A stretch of DNA of 58,566 nucleotides from JAWVFK01 sp033856175 (GTDB lineage: Bacteria; Actinomycetota; Thermoleophilia; Solirubrobacterales; 70-9): positions 1 through 58,566 of the forward strand of contig JAWVFK010000038.1 of the NCBI GenBank assembly GCA_033856175.1, written 5' to 3'. The number at the start of each line of letters is the position of its first letter. The first letter of the stretch is position 1. A program made the position numbers and the translations under genes. Shown here in pieces: positions 51,738 to 58,566 of this stretch. The notes beneath the pieces were generated by a model that searched no databases, was not told the DNA's origin, and was given only the letters and a program-made list of their open reading frames with translations.

Positions 51738-51750
51738 GCCAGAGCTCCGG

Positions 51751-52104
51751 ATGCGCCACCGCAAGACCCGCAACAAGCTCAGCCGCGACTCGGCGCACCG
51801 CAAGTCGCTGCTGCGCAACCTCAGCCGTCAGCTGATCGAGCACGAGCGGATCAAGACGAGCCAGGCCAAGGCCAAGGCCGTCAAGCCCGAGGTCGAGCAG
51901 ATGATCACGCTCGCCAAGCGCGGCGACCTCCACGCCCGCCGCCAGGCGCTGTCGTTCTTCGGCCAGGACAAGTTCACCGTCCACAAGCTCTTCGAGGAGG
52001 TCGCACCGCGTTATCGCGAGCGGCCGGGCGGCTACACGAGGATCATCAAGCTGGGCCCTCGCCGGTCGGACTCGACCGAGATGGTCTACCTCGAGCTGGT
52101 CTGA
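51751..52104 (+). CDS. rplQ: 50S ribosomal protein L17
   Basis: This 117-residue protein is recognised by 'MRHRKTRNKLSRDSAHRKSL', 'LLRNLSRQLIEHERIKTSQA' and 'RPGGYTRIIKLGPRRSDSTE'. It lies 13 bases after rpoA and ends the ribosomal run. Confidence 0.97.
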   Translation: MRHRKTRNKLSRDSAHRKSLLRNLSRQLIEHERIKTSQAKAKAVKPEVEQMITLAKRGDLHARRQALSFFGQDKFTVHKLFEEVAPRYRERPGGYTRIIKLGPRRSDSTEMVYLELV

Positions 52105-52112
52105 GGACCGGC

Positions 52113-52394
52113 TCAGTCCCCGACGGGTGAGCTGGCGTCCCCCGAGCCCCTGCGGTTCGGCGAGACTGCCGTCATGAAGGCGTACGTCAGCAGCAGGATG
52201 ACGCCGAGCACGAGCCACTGCCACCAGGCGTCGATCACGCTCAGCGCGCCCCAGCAGAGCAGAACTGCGATTGGCACCGCCAGCAGCGTGTAGATGCGCA
52301 GGCCGCGCTCCGAGCCCCGCCTGATCCGCTCCGAGCTTCCCGCCAGGGTCGCCCGCTCGGACTGGTTGCGCTGCGTGACATCCATGTTGGCCAT
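52113..52394 (-). CDS. Small two-helix membrane protein
   Basis: From ATG 52394 (GGGAG about seven bases upstream) the protein has 93 residues. A polar N-terminus (about 35 residues) precedes 'YTLLAVPIAVLLCWGALSVI' and 'WLVLGVILLLTYAFMTAVS', two helices, and a short polar tail. No family is recognised. It lies between rplQ and truA on the opposite strand. Confidence 0.55.
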   Translation of the reverse strand: MANMDVTQRNQSERATLAGSSERIRRGSERGLRIYTLLAVPIAVLLCWGALSVIDAWWQWLVLGVILLLTYAFMTAVSPNRRGSGDASSPVGD

Positions 52395-52446
52395 CTGCAC
52401 GCTCCCGATCGAGTTGCCGTCAACCTAGCGCAGGCCCAGGACCACC

Positions 52447-53202
52447 ATGCCAGCCACCCTGCGACTCGAGATTGCCTACGACGGCTCCCCGTTCAAGGGC
52501 TGGGCGGCGCAGGCCGGGCTGCGGACGATCGAGGATGAGCTCGGGCGGGCGATCGAGACGATCCTCGGCCGGCGCTCCGAGCTGACCGTCGCCGGGCGCA
52601 CCGACGCCGGCGTCCACGCCTGGGCCCAGGTGGTCAGCCTGCGGATCGACGGCGAGCCGCCGGACGAGCTGGCGCGGCGGCTGAATGCGGTCCTGCCGCC
52701 GGAGATCGCCGTCCAGTCCTCGGCCGTCGTCGACGACGGCTTCGACGCCCGCCGCGACGCCCTCTCACGCGTCTATTGCTACCGGGTGCTGGCGGCGCCG
52801 CTGGCGAGCCCGTTCGAGCGCGGTCGGGCGCTCCACTGGTCCTATCCGCTCGACCGCCAGGCCCTCGACGCCCTCGCCGCGTTGCTGCCCGGACGCCATG
52901 ACTTCACCGCCTTCACGCCGACCCAGACCGAGCACGTCCGCTTCGAGCGCGACGTGGTCCAGGCCGCCTGGCGCACCGTCGCCGCTCCGGTCAGCGGCGA
53001 GCTGCTCGAGTTCTGGATCGAGGCGGACGCCTTCATGCGCAACATGGTCCGCGTCCTCGTCGGCACGATGCTCGAGGTCGCCCGCGGCCGCCGCTCGCTG
53101 GAGAGCTTTGCCTCCCTGCTCGACGGTGCGCCGCGAGCCGCCGCCGGCGACACGGCGCCCCCGCACGGGCTCTACCTCGCCGCCGTTCGCTACGGCGAGT
53201 AG
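52447..53202 (+). CDS. truA: tRNA pseudouridine(38-40) synthase TruA
   Basis: This 251-residue enzyme modifies the tRNA anticodon arm. The catalytic Asp53 lies in 'AGRTDAGVHA'. 'IAYDGSPFKGWAAQ', 'FTAFTPTQTEHVRFERDV' and 'FMRNMVRVLVGTMLEVARG' are diagnostic. truA after rplQ is a common order in actinobacteria. Confidence 0.96.
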   Translation: MPATLRLEIAYDGSPFKGWAAQAGLRTIEDELGRAIETILGRRSELTVAGRTDAGVHAWAQVVSLRIDGEPPDELARRLNAVLPPEIAVQSSAVVDDGFDARRDALSRVYCYRVLAAPLASPFERGRALHWSYPLDRQALDALAALLPGRHDFTAFTPTQTEHVRFERDVVQAAWRTVAAPVSGELLEFWIEADAFMRNMVRVLVGTMLEVARGRRSLESFASLLDGAPRAAAGDTAPPHGLYLAAVRYGE

Positions 53203-53223
53203 TGCCGGGCGCCGGCTTCCGGC

Positions 53224-54084
53224 TCAGCCGCCGCCGTAGACGACGATCAGGTCGGTCAGCACGCCGGCGAAGAAGCCGCAGGCGAGCAGGATCAGCCCCA
53301 GCTCGCGATGGCCGTAGCGGCGCATGCCGTTCCAGACCTCGCCGATGACGTAGAGGATCGCCCCGCCGGAGACGGCGTAGAAGCTCAGCTCGAGCGGGCC
53401 CGAGTTGACGGTGTAGCCGAGCAGCGAGCCGAAGAAGGTCGGGCCGCCGCCGACGAGGCCGGCGAGGGCGAGCCAGCGCCAGCTCGGCCGCACGTTGCCG
53501 AGCGGGCCGACGATGCCGAAGCCCTCGGTGGTGTTGTGGAGGGCAAAGCCGACGATCAGCACCGTCGCCAGGCTTATCTCGCCGGTGCTGGCGGAGACGC
53601 CGATCGCCAGGCCCTCGGCGAAGTTGTGAAGGCCGATCGCCGCGGCGATCGTCATCCCGGTGCGCAGCGCCCGCGCCCGCGCCGTCGAGTCCTCGACGAA
53701 CTGGCGCGCCTCCTCGACCGTCATCTCCGGGGCGCCGCCGGCAATGGGAATGGGCTGCGGCTTCACCGGCCGGATGCGGGCCTCGAGCAGCGCCAGCCCG
53801 GCGCTGCCGAGGGCAAAGCCGCCGCCCATCAGCCCGGCGAGCCCGGCCGCGTGCCCGAAGCTGGCGTCGCCGTCCCTGTAGGCGGTGACGGCGTCCTCGA
53901 CGAGCGCGAACGCATGCTCGAGCACGTCGACGAAGAGGAAGGAGAGGACGCCGACCGAGAACATCGCCAGGCCGACGCGCGAGCGCGATCCAAGCATCTG
54001 CAGGCGTGCAAACGGCAGCCCGAGATAGATCGTGAACCCGGCCAGAGCTCCGAGCAGGGCTGTCTCAGCCAGCGACACCGGCAC
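53224..54084 (-). CDS. ZIP-family divalent metal transporter
   Basis: This 286-residue protein has about eight membrane helices. The metal-path signatures 'IGLHNFAEGLAIG' (helix 4) and 'FALHNTTEGFG' (helix 5) are intact, and 'YVIGEVWNG' supplies a further acid. A loop 'RPVKPQPIPIAGGAPEMTVE' stands for the variable cytoplasmic loop but lacks the usual His cluster. A GTG start at 54084 is used. A 14-base palindrome upstream suggests metal-dependent repression. It could carry zinc, iron or manganese. Confidence 0.9.
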   Translation of the reverse strand: MPVSLAETALLGALAGFTIYLGLPFARLQMLGSRSRVGLAMFSVGVLSFLFVDVLEHAFALVEDAVTAYRDGDASFGHAAGLAGLMGGGFALGSAGLALLEARIRPVKPQPIPIAGGAPEMTVEEARQFVEDSTARARALRTGMTIAAAIGLHNFAEGLAIGVSASTGEISLATVLIVGFALHNTTEGFGIVGPLGNVRPSWRWLALAGLVGGGPTFFGSLLGYTVNSGPLELSFYAVSGGAILYVIGEVWNGMRRYGHRELGLILLACGFFAGVLTDLIVVYGGG

Positions 54085-54098
54085 GCCCCGCGCTGTGG

Positions 54099-54104
54099 TT
54101 CGTA
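54099..54104 (-). promoter_or_regulatory. Candidate -10 (TACGAA) for the ZIP gene
   Basis: On the minus strand TACGAA lies about eight bases downstream of the TTAGGG-CA-CCCTAA palindrome, so the palindrome would cover the -35 region. Confidence 0.35.
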
Positions 54105-54112
54105 GTCGTCAC

Positions 54113-54126
54113 TTAGGGCACCCTAA
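54113..54126. promoter_or_regulatory. Palindrome TTAGGG-CA-CCCTAA, candidate metalloregulator operator
   Basis: Perfect six-base half-sites with a two-base spacer lie 28 bases before the ZIP start and 79 bases before surE. TTAGG half-sites resemble DtxR/IdeR/MntR-type operators of actinobacteria. Confidence 0.5.
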
Positions 54127-54205
54127 CAGACCACTTTTGGCCGTCAGCCCGTGCTCGACGAACGCCTATCAGGCGTGCAATCGTCGCTCGGCCCGTCGCT
54201 TCGCC

Positions 54206-55090
54206 ATGATGGCGGCGGTGCTCGTTCTGCTGACCAACGACGACGGAATCCAGGCCAAGGGCCTGCATGCCCTGCGCCGGGCGCTGCAGGGGATCGAGGG
54301 CCTCGAAGTCGGTGTCATCGCCCCGGACTCCAACCGCAGCGCGACGGCGCGCAGCATCACGACCCGCTCGCCGCTGTGGATCGAGGAGATCCGCTTCGAC
54401 GACGGCACGACGGGCTTCGCGACCGACGGCACGCCGGTCGACTGCGTCCGCTTCGCCGACCTCGGCCTGCTCGGCGGCCAGCCCGACCTGATCGTCTCCG
54501 GCATCAACCACGGCGCCAACCTCGGTGACGACATCACCTACTCGGGAACCGTCGCCGCGGCGCTGGAGGGCATCGTCCTCGGCGTCCCCGCCGTCGCCGT
54601 CTCGCAGCAGTCGGGCGTGGGCGAGATGGGCTTCCGGCTGGGCCGCGAGTTCGACTTCTCCTGCGCCGCTGCCTTCACCGCTGAGACCGTTCGCCGGCTG
54701 GACGGCGAGCCGATGCCCGAGGGAACGCTGGTCAACATCAACTGCCCCGCCGGCGATCCGAGCGGGGTCGAGGTGACCACGCTCGGCAAGCGGCTCTACG
54801 ACGACGAGCTGAAGCTGGTCCAGGAGGACCGCGAGAGCGGCCGCCGCCGCTACCAGATCTACGGCTTCGAGCCATCGTTCGAGGACGAAGAGGGCTCGGA
54901 CCTCTCGGCTGTGGCCAGGGGCAGGATCTCGGTGACGCCGATCCACTTCGACCTCACCGACCGCGACGGGCTGCCGCGCCTGCGCAACTGGGACCTCGAC
55001 GCCATGCTCGCGACCGCGCTCGAGGGCCGCGAGGCGCCGGCCGACGACGACCCCGGCGGTGAGCGCTCGGCCGACGAGGCCAGGCGGTGA
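54206..55090 (+). CDS. surE: 5'/3'-nucleotidase SurE
   Basis: This 294-residue metal-dependent nucleotidase/polyphosphatase has the N-terminal 'VLLTNDDGIQAKGLHAL' with the paired metal-binding Asp, 'APDSNRSATARS', 'GTPVDCVRF', 'VSGINHGANLGDDITYSGTV' and 'AAALEGIVLGVPAVAVSQ'. The C-terminal tail is acidic. ATG 54206 (or 54209) is the family start; the frame is open further upstream but overlaps the ZIP promoter. The stop overlaps the ligA GTG. Confidence 0.94.
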   Translation: MMAAVLVLLTNDDGIQAKGLHALRRALQGIEGLEVGVIAPDSNRSATARSITTRSPLWIEEIRFDDGTTGFATDGTPVDCVRFADLGLLGGQPDLIVSGINHGANLGDDITYSGTVAAALEGIVLGVPAVAVSQQSGVGEMGFRLGREFDFSCAAAFTAETVRRLDGEPMPEGTLVNINCPAGDPSGVEVTTLGKRLYDDELKLVQEDRESGRRRYQIYGFEPSFEDEEGSDLSAVARGRISVTPIHFDLTDRDGLPRLRNWDLDAMLATALEGREAPADDDPGGERSADEARR

Positions 55091-57108
55091 GCGCCGCCGC
55101 CGACCGCGCCGCCGAGCTGCGACGGCTGCTCGAGCACCACAACCACCGCTACTACGTCCTCGACGACCCCGAGATCTCCGACCCCGCCTACGACGCGCTG
55201 CTGGACGAGCTGCGCGCGCTCGAGGACGAGGATCCGGCGCTCCGCACCCCCGACTCGCCGACCCAGCGCGTCGGTGGCAAGCCGCTCGAGCGCTTCGCGC
55301 CGGTCGAGCACGCCGAGCCGATGCTCTCGCTCGCCAGCGCCCGCAACGAGGAGCAGATGCGGGCATGGGAGCAGCGGATCCGCGATCGCCTGAAGCGGCT
55401 CGACATCGACGCCGACGCACCGCGCTTCGTCACCGAGCCGAAGATCGACGGCCTGGCGATCTCGATCACCTACGAGGACGGCGTCATGACCCGCGGCGCC
55501 ACCCGCGGCGACGGCCGCACCGGCGAGGACGTGACCCAGAACCTGCGGACGATCAAGGCGATCCCGCTGTCGATCGACGATGCCCCTCCGCTGGTCGAGG
55601 TCCGCGGCGAGGTCTATCTGCCACTGGCCGCCTTCGCCGAGCTCAACGAGCGCCGCGCCGCCGCCGGTGAGCCGGCCTTCGCCAACCCCCGCAACTCCGC
55701 CGCCGGCTCGATCCGTCAACTCGACCCCGCGCTCGCCGCCTCGCGGCCGCTGTCGATCTGGTGCTACGGCCTCGGCGCAATCGAAGGGAACTGGGGGCCG
55801 CAGAGCCACAGCGAGTCGATCGAGTGGCTGCGCGAGCACGGCTTCAGGGTCAACCCCGATGTCGCCGTCTACGAGACGATCGAGGAGGTGATCGAGCGCT
55901 GCCGCTGGTGGCACGACCGCCGCGACAAGCTCGACTTCGAGATCGACGGCGTCGTCGTCAAGGTCGACGAGCGCGCGCTTCAGCGCGAGCTCGGCGTTGC
56001 CGGCCGCGAGCCGCGCTGGGCGATCGCCTGGAAGTTCCCGCCGACGACGGCGACGACGAAGCTGCACAGGGTCGTCTGGAACGTCGGCCGCACCGGCCAT
56101 CTCGTCCCCTTCGCCATGCTCGAGCCGGTCCAGGTCGGCGGCGTCACAGTCTCGACGGCGACGCTTCACAACGAGGAGGACCTGGCGCGCAAGGACGTTC
56201 GCGAAGGCGACGAGGTCGTCGTCCTGCGAGCCGGCGATGTCATCCCCCAGGTGGTCTCGCCGCTGATCCAGAAGCGCAAGGGCCGGCCGCGCCGGCCGAA
56301 GCCGCCGAAGAAGTGCCCGATCTGCGGCACGCCGACGGTCAAGCCCGAGGGCAGCGTCTTCACCTACTGCCCGAACCGCGCCGGCTGCCCGGGCCAGTCC
56401 TTCCAGCACGTCAAGCACTTCGTCCAGCGCGGCGCGATGGACATCGAGGGCCTCGGCGAGAAGCAGGCGGCCCGCTTCCTCGGCGAGGGCCTGATCCGCG
56501 ACGTCGCCGATATCTATGACCTGACGATCGAGCAGCTGGAGGGGCTGGACGGCTTCGGTGAGATCTCGGCGCGCAACCTCGTCGCGGCGATCGAGGGCTC
56601 CAAGCAGCGGCCGTTCCCGCGCGTGCTGTTCGCCCTCGGCCTGCCCGGGGTCGGCTACGTCACCGCCGAGGCGCTGGCCGATCACTTCGGCGGCATCGAT
56701 CCGCTGCTCGGGGCCCAGCCGGAGGAGGTCGAGGAGGTCGACGGCGTCGGCCCGGTGATGGCGACGCAGATCGTCGAGAGCCTCGCCGAGGAGCGCGTGC
56801 GTGAGCTGATCGAGCGCCTGCGCGTCGCCGGCCTGCGCTTCGAGCAGCAGGCTTCGCGCCGCGGCGCCGCCGACGGCCCTCTGGCCGGTAGGACGGTCGT
56901 CCTCACTGGCAGCCTCGAGACGTTGACCCGCGAGGAGGCGACGGAGCTGATCCGCCGGGCGGGCGGCAAGGTCGTCAGCTCGGTCTCGCGCAAGACCGAC
57001 TTCGTCGTCGCCGGCGAGAACCCCGGCTCGAAGCTCGCCAAGGCCGAGGCGCTCGGCACCGAGATCCTCGACGAGGCCGGGCTGAGGGAGCTGGTCGGCG
57101 CCTCGTGA
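55087..57108 (+). CDS. ligA: NAD-dependent DNA ligase LigA
   Basis: This 673-residue enzyme joins nicks with NAD+. Domain Ia 'HNHRYYVLDDPEISDPAYDA', the AMP-binding Lys119 in 'EPKIDGLA', 'NPRNSAAGSIRQLDP' and 'KFPPTTATTKL' are followed by a zinc finger (Cys410, 413, 428, 434), helix-hairpin-helix repeats and a C-terminal BRCT domain ('GRTVVLTGSLETLTREEATE'). The GTG start overlaps the surE stop by four bases, so the two are likely co-expressed. Confidence 0.97.
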   Translation: MSAAADRAAELRRLLEHHNHRYYVLDDPEISDPAYDALLDELRALEDEDPALRTPDSPTQRVGGKPLERFAPVEHAEPMLSLASARNEEQMRAWEQRIRDRLKRLDIDADAPRFVTEPKIDGLAISITYEDGVMTRGATRGDGRTGEDVTQNLRTIKAIPLSIDDAPPLVEVRGEVYLPLAAFAELNERRAAAGEPAFANPRNSAAGSIRQLDPALAASRPLSIWCYGLGAIEGNWGPQSHSESIEWLREHGFRVNPDVAVYETIEEVIERCRWWHDRRDKLDFEIDGVVVKVDERALQRELGVAGREPRWAIAWKFPPTTATTKLHRVVWNVGRTGHLVPFAMLEPVQVGGVTVSTATLHNEEDLARKDVREGDEVVVLRAGDVIPQVVSPLIQKRKGRPRRPKPPKKCPICGTPTVKPEGSVFTYCPNRAGCPGQSFQHVKHFVQRGAMDIEGLGEKQAARFLGEGLIRDVADIYDLTIEQLEGLDGFGEISARNLVAAIEGSKQRPFPRVLFALGLPGVGYVTAEALADHFGGIDPLLGAQPEEVEEVDGVGPVMATQIVESLAEERVRELIERLRVAGLRFEQQASRRGAADGPLAGRTVVLTGSLETLTREEATELIRRAGGKVVSSVSRKTDFVVAGENPGSKLAKAEALGTEILDEAGLRELVGAS

Positions 57109-57125
57109 GCCGCCAGGTCAGTCAG

Positions 57126-58430
57126 CTAGTAGCTGGCGATCGCCGCGGCCATGCGGTCCTCGATGCCCTTGGCGGCGGCCATGTTGCCGACGCCGTTCTG
57201 AAGGATCGAGAAGACCATCACGCGGCCGCCGCCGTTGAAGCAGTAGCCGGAGAGCGCGCTGACGTCGTGAAGTGTCCCCGTCTTGGCGCGACAGCGAGCG
57301 GCGGCGGCGCTGCCGCGCATCCGGTTGCGCAACGTGCCCTCACGGCCGGCGAGCGGCAGCGCGCCTTCGAAATCGGCGTGATCGGGCTCGCTCAGCATCC
57401 CCTTGAGCATCGTGCCGAACGCCGCCGGCGCGACCTTGTTCGGCCGCGAGAGGCCGGAGCCGTCGACCTGCTTGAAGCCGCGAACGCCGAACTGGTTGCT
57501 CATGTAGCTGCGAACGACCCGGGCGCCCGAGGCCGTCGTGCCGGCGCTGCGGAAATAGGCGCCGTTCGCCTTCAGCAGCATCTCGGCCCAGTGGTTGTTG
57601 GACGGAACGAGCGTCTCGCGGATCAGCCGCCTGATGCTCGGCGAGCTGACGTGACCGATCTCCGAGCGGCTGGGACTCGCCCCTGGCAGCGCCTTCAGCT
57701 TGACGGTGCTGCCGATCTTCACGCCCTGACCGTGAAGCGCCTGGACGAGTCGCGCGCCGGCGACCTTGGCGGGGTCGGAGGCGAAGTGGGCGGTGCCGTC
57801 GCCGGAATAGCCCGAGTTGAAGTCGAGGCCGGACAGCGGGCCGATGTAGGGGCTCGTCCTGCCGCCGCTGTCGGCGACGCCGCGGCGGCGGTCGAAGATC
57901 GTGTCGTCGGCGTAGAGCTTGCCGGTCACCTTCCTGATGCCGGCGGCCTTGATCCTCGAGGCCAGGGCCGTCAGCGGCGTGTAGACGCCGTGGGTGTTGC
58001 GGGAGAAGGCCTTGCTGGCGAGCGCCGGGTCACCGCCGCCGACGAGGAAGAGGTTGCCGCGCAGCGTCGAGCCATCGAGGTGGCCGACCTGCCAGATCTG
58101 GGTTTCGAGAACGCCGGCGCTACCGAACTTGCCGAACGCCGTGGCGGTCGTCAGCAGCTTCATGTTCGAGGCCGGGATCCGGTTGGTCGCCGAGCGCTTC
58201 TTGTAGACGACCTCGCTGTTGCGGCTGTCGTAGACCCAGGCGCCGCTGGCCCCCGGGGCCTTGGCCATCTCGCGGGCAAGCGCCTTCTGCAGCCCCGTCT
58301 TGGAGAGCGAAGCCGACGCCTGGGCCTCGCGGGCGACCGGCGTCGTGAATGCCCGGTCAGGGGCCTGGGCACGGGCGGCGGCCGGCACTAGGGCGCCGAG
58401 CAATGCGCCGGCGAGCAGCAGTCGTCTCAT
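57126..58430 (-). CDS. dacB: D-alanyl-D-alanine carboxypeptidase/endopeptidase (PBP4 type)
   Basis: This peptidase family S13 protein has 434 residues from ATG 58430 (437 from GTG 58439) and trims peptidoglycan peptides outside the membrane. A signal peptide (MRRLLLAGALLGALVPAAAR) precedes the active-site 'PASNMKLLT' (Ser-x-x-Lys), 'VPSNNHWAEMLL' (Ser-x-Asn) and 'RAKTGTLHDVSALSGY' (Lys-Thr-Gly). The 'VGGGDPAL' and 'DDTIFD' insert typical of PBP4 is present. It converges with ligA. Confidence 0.93.
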   Translation of the reverse strand: MRRLLLAGALLGALVPAAARAQAPDRAFTTPVAREAQASASLSKTGLQKALAREMAKAPGASGAWVYDSRNSEVVYKKRSATNRIPASNMKLLTTATAFGKFGSAGVLETQIWQVGHLDGSTLRGNLFLVGGGDPALASKAFSRNTHGVYTPLTALASRIKAAGIRKVTGKLYADDTIFDRRRGVADSGGRTSPYIGPLSGLDFNSGYSGDGTAHFASDPAKVAGARLVQALHGQGVKIGSTVKLKALPGASPSRSEIGHVSSPSIRRLIRETLVPSNNHWAEMLLKANGAYFRSAGTTASGARVVRSYMSNQFGVRGFKQVDGSGLSRPNKVAPAAFGTMLKGMLSEPDHADFEGALPLAGREGTLRNRMRGSAAAARCRAKTGTLHDVSALSGYCFNGGGRVMVFSILQNGVGNMAAAKGIEDRMAAAIASY

Positions 58431-58543
58431 CTGTTGCACGAGAGGTAGAAACAGCCCAAGCGCGCCAGGGTAGCGGTGGCCTCGGCCCGTTTTGGCCCTG
58501 GCCCTGCTGGCCAGTCCCCCTGCTAGGGTCGCGCGGCGTACTT

Positions 58544-58566
58544 ATGGGTAAGGTCGTCAAGCTGGA
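58544..58566 (+). CDS. Possible start of a gene cut by the right edge
   Basis: ATG at 58544 opens MGKVVKL before the window ends. TGC-TAGGGT (58521-58529) upstream looks like an extended -10 similar to others here. There is too little sequence to name it. Confidence 0.3.

Overview
The window is a very GC-rich bacterial chromosome segment that carries the RNA-polymerase and ribosomal-protein supercluster. Reading + strand, the order is rpoB-rpoC, rpsL-rpsG, fusA-tuf, the complete S10 and spc operons (rpsJ to secY-adk-map), then rpmJ-rpsM-rpsK-rpsD-rpoA-rplQ-truA. Zinc-ribbon forms of S14, S4 and L36, many GTG starts, one-to-four-base gene overlaps, apparent leaderless promoters, and a secreted protein ending in a 'LTRKARQLL' type domain all suggest an actinobacterium, most likely class Thermoleophilia (Solirubrobacterales-like). 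That placement is inference from protein style, not from a search.

Left edge (1-2.5 kb): a truncated nucleotidyltransferase and a TIM-barrel sugar-isomerase-like gene on the minus strand, a small secreted protein, and a VOC-fold protein. 2.8-10.4 kb: rpoB and rpoC, without rplJ/rplL in front. 10.6-22 kb: a non-ribosomal block holding an ECF-type sigma factor, a 2537-residue membrane-anchored surface protein, a small coiled-coil membrane protein, an RTX-like secreted protein, a HAD-fold protein and a one-TM protein. 22.1-28 kb: the str genes, with rpsG and fusA separated by two minus-strand membrane-protein genes. 28-40.9 kb: S10, spc, secY, adk, map. 40.9-49 kb: a second sigma factor plus 2410-residue surface protein, lying exactly where infA is usually found. 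49.1-53.2 kb: the alpha operon and truA. 53.2-58.5 kb: a ZIP metal transporter, surE, ligA and a PBP4-type carboxypeptidase. No gene-free stretch exceeds 300 bases.

The most interesting system is the pair of paralogous 'sigma factor + giant anchored protein' cassettes. Each sigma gene has the same promoter layout (TTGACG, 18 bases, TACGAT, 11 bases, ATG). Each sigma factor ends in the same unusual RQAPVLR-x-RRF tail after region 4. Each giant protein has a signal peptide, many propeller-like blades, a calcineurin/purple-acid-phosphatase-like domain that has lost its metal-binding histidines, a proline-rich stalk, one transmembrane helix and a conserved short basic cytoplasmic tail. No recognisable anti-sigma gene is present. 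I infer a cell-surface regulatory or structural system tied by position to the growth-related gene supercluster.

Other notable points: ribosomal proteins S17, L22, L5 and S5 carry long charged low-complexity extensions; fusA has a long leader with a mini-ORF and a terminator-like hairpin; a TGCTATC extended -10 is shared by rpoB, fusA and rpmJ; and a metal-regulator-like palindrome lies before the ZIP transporter.
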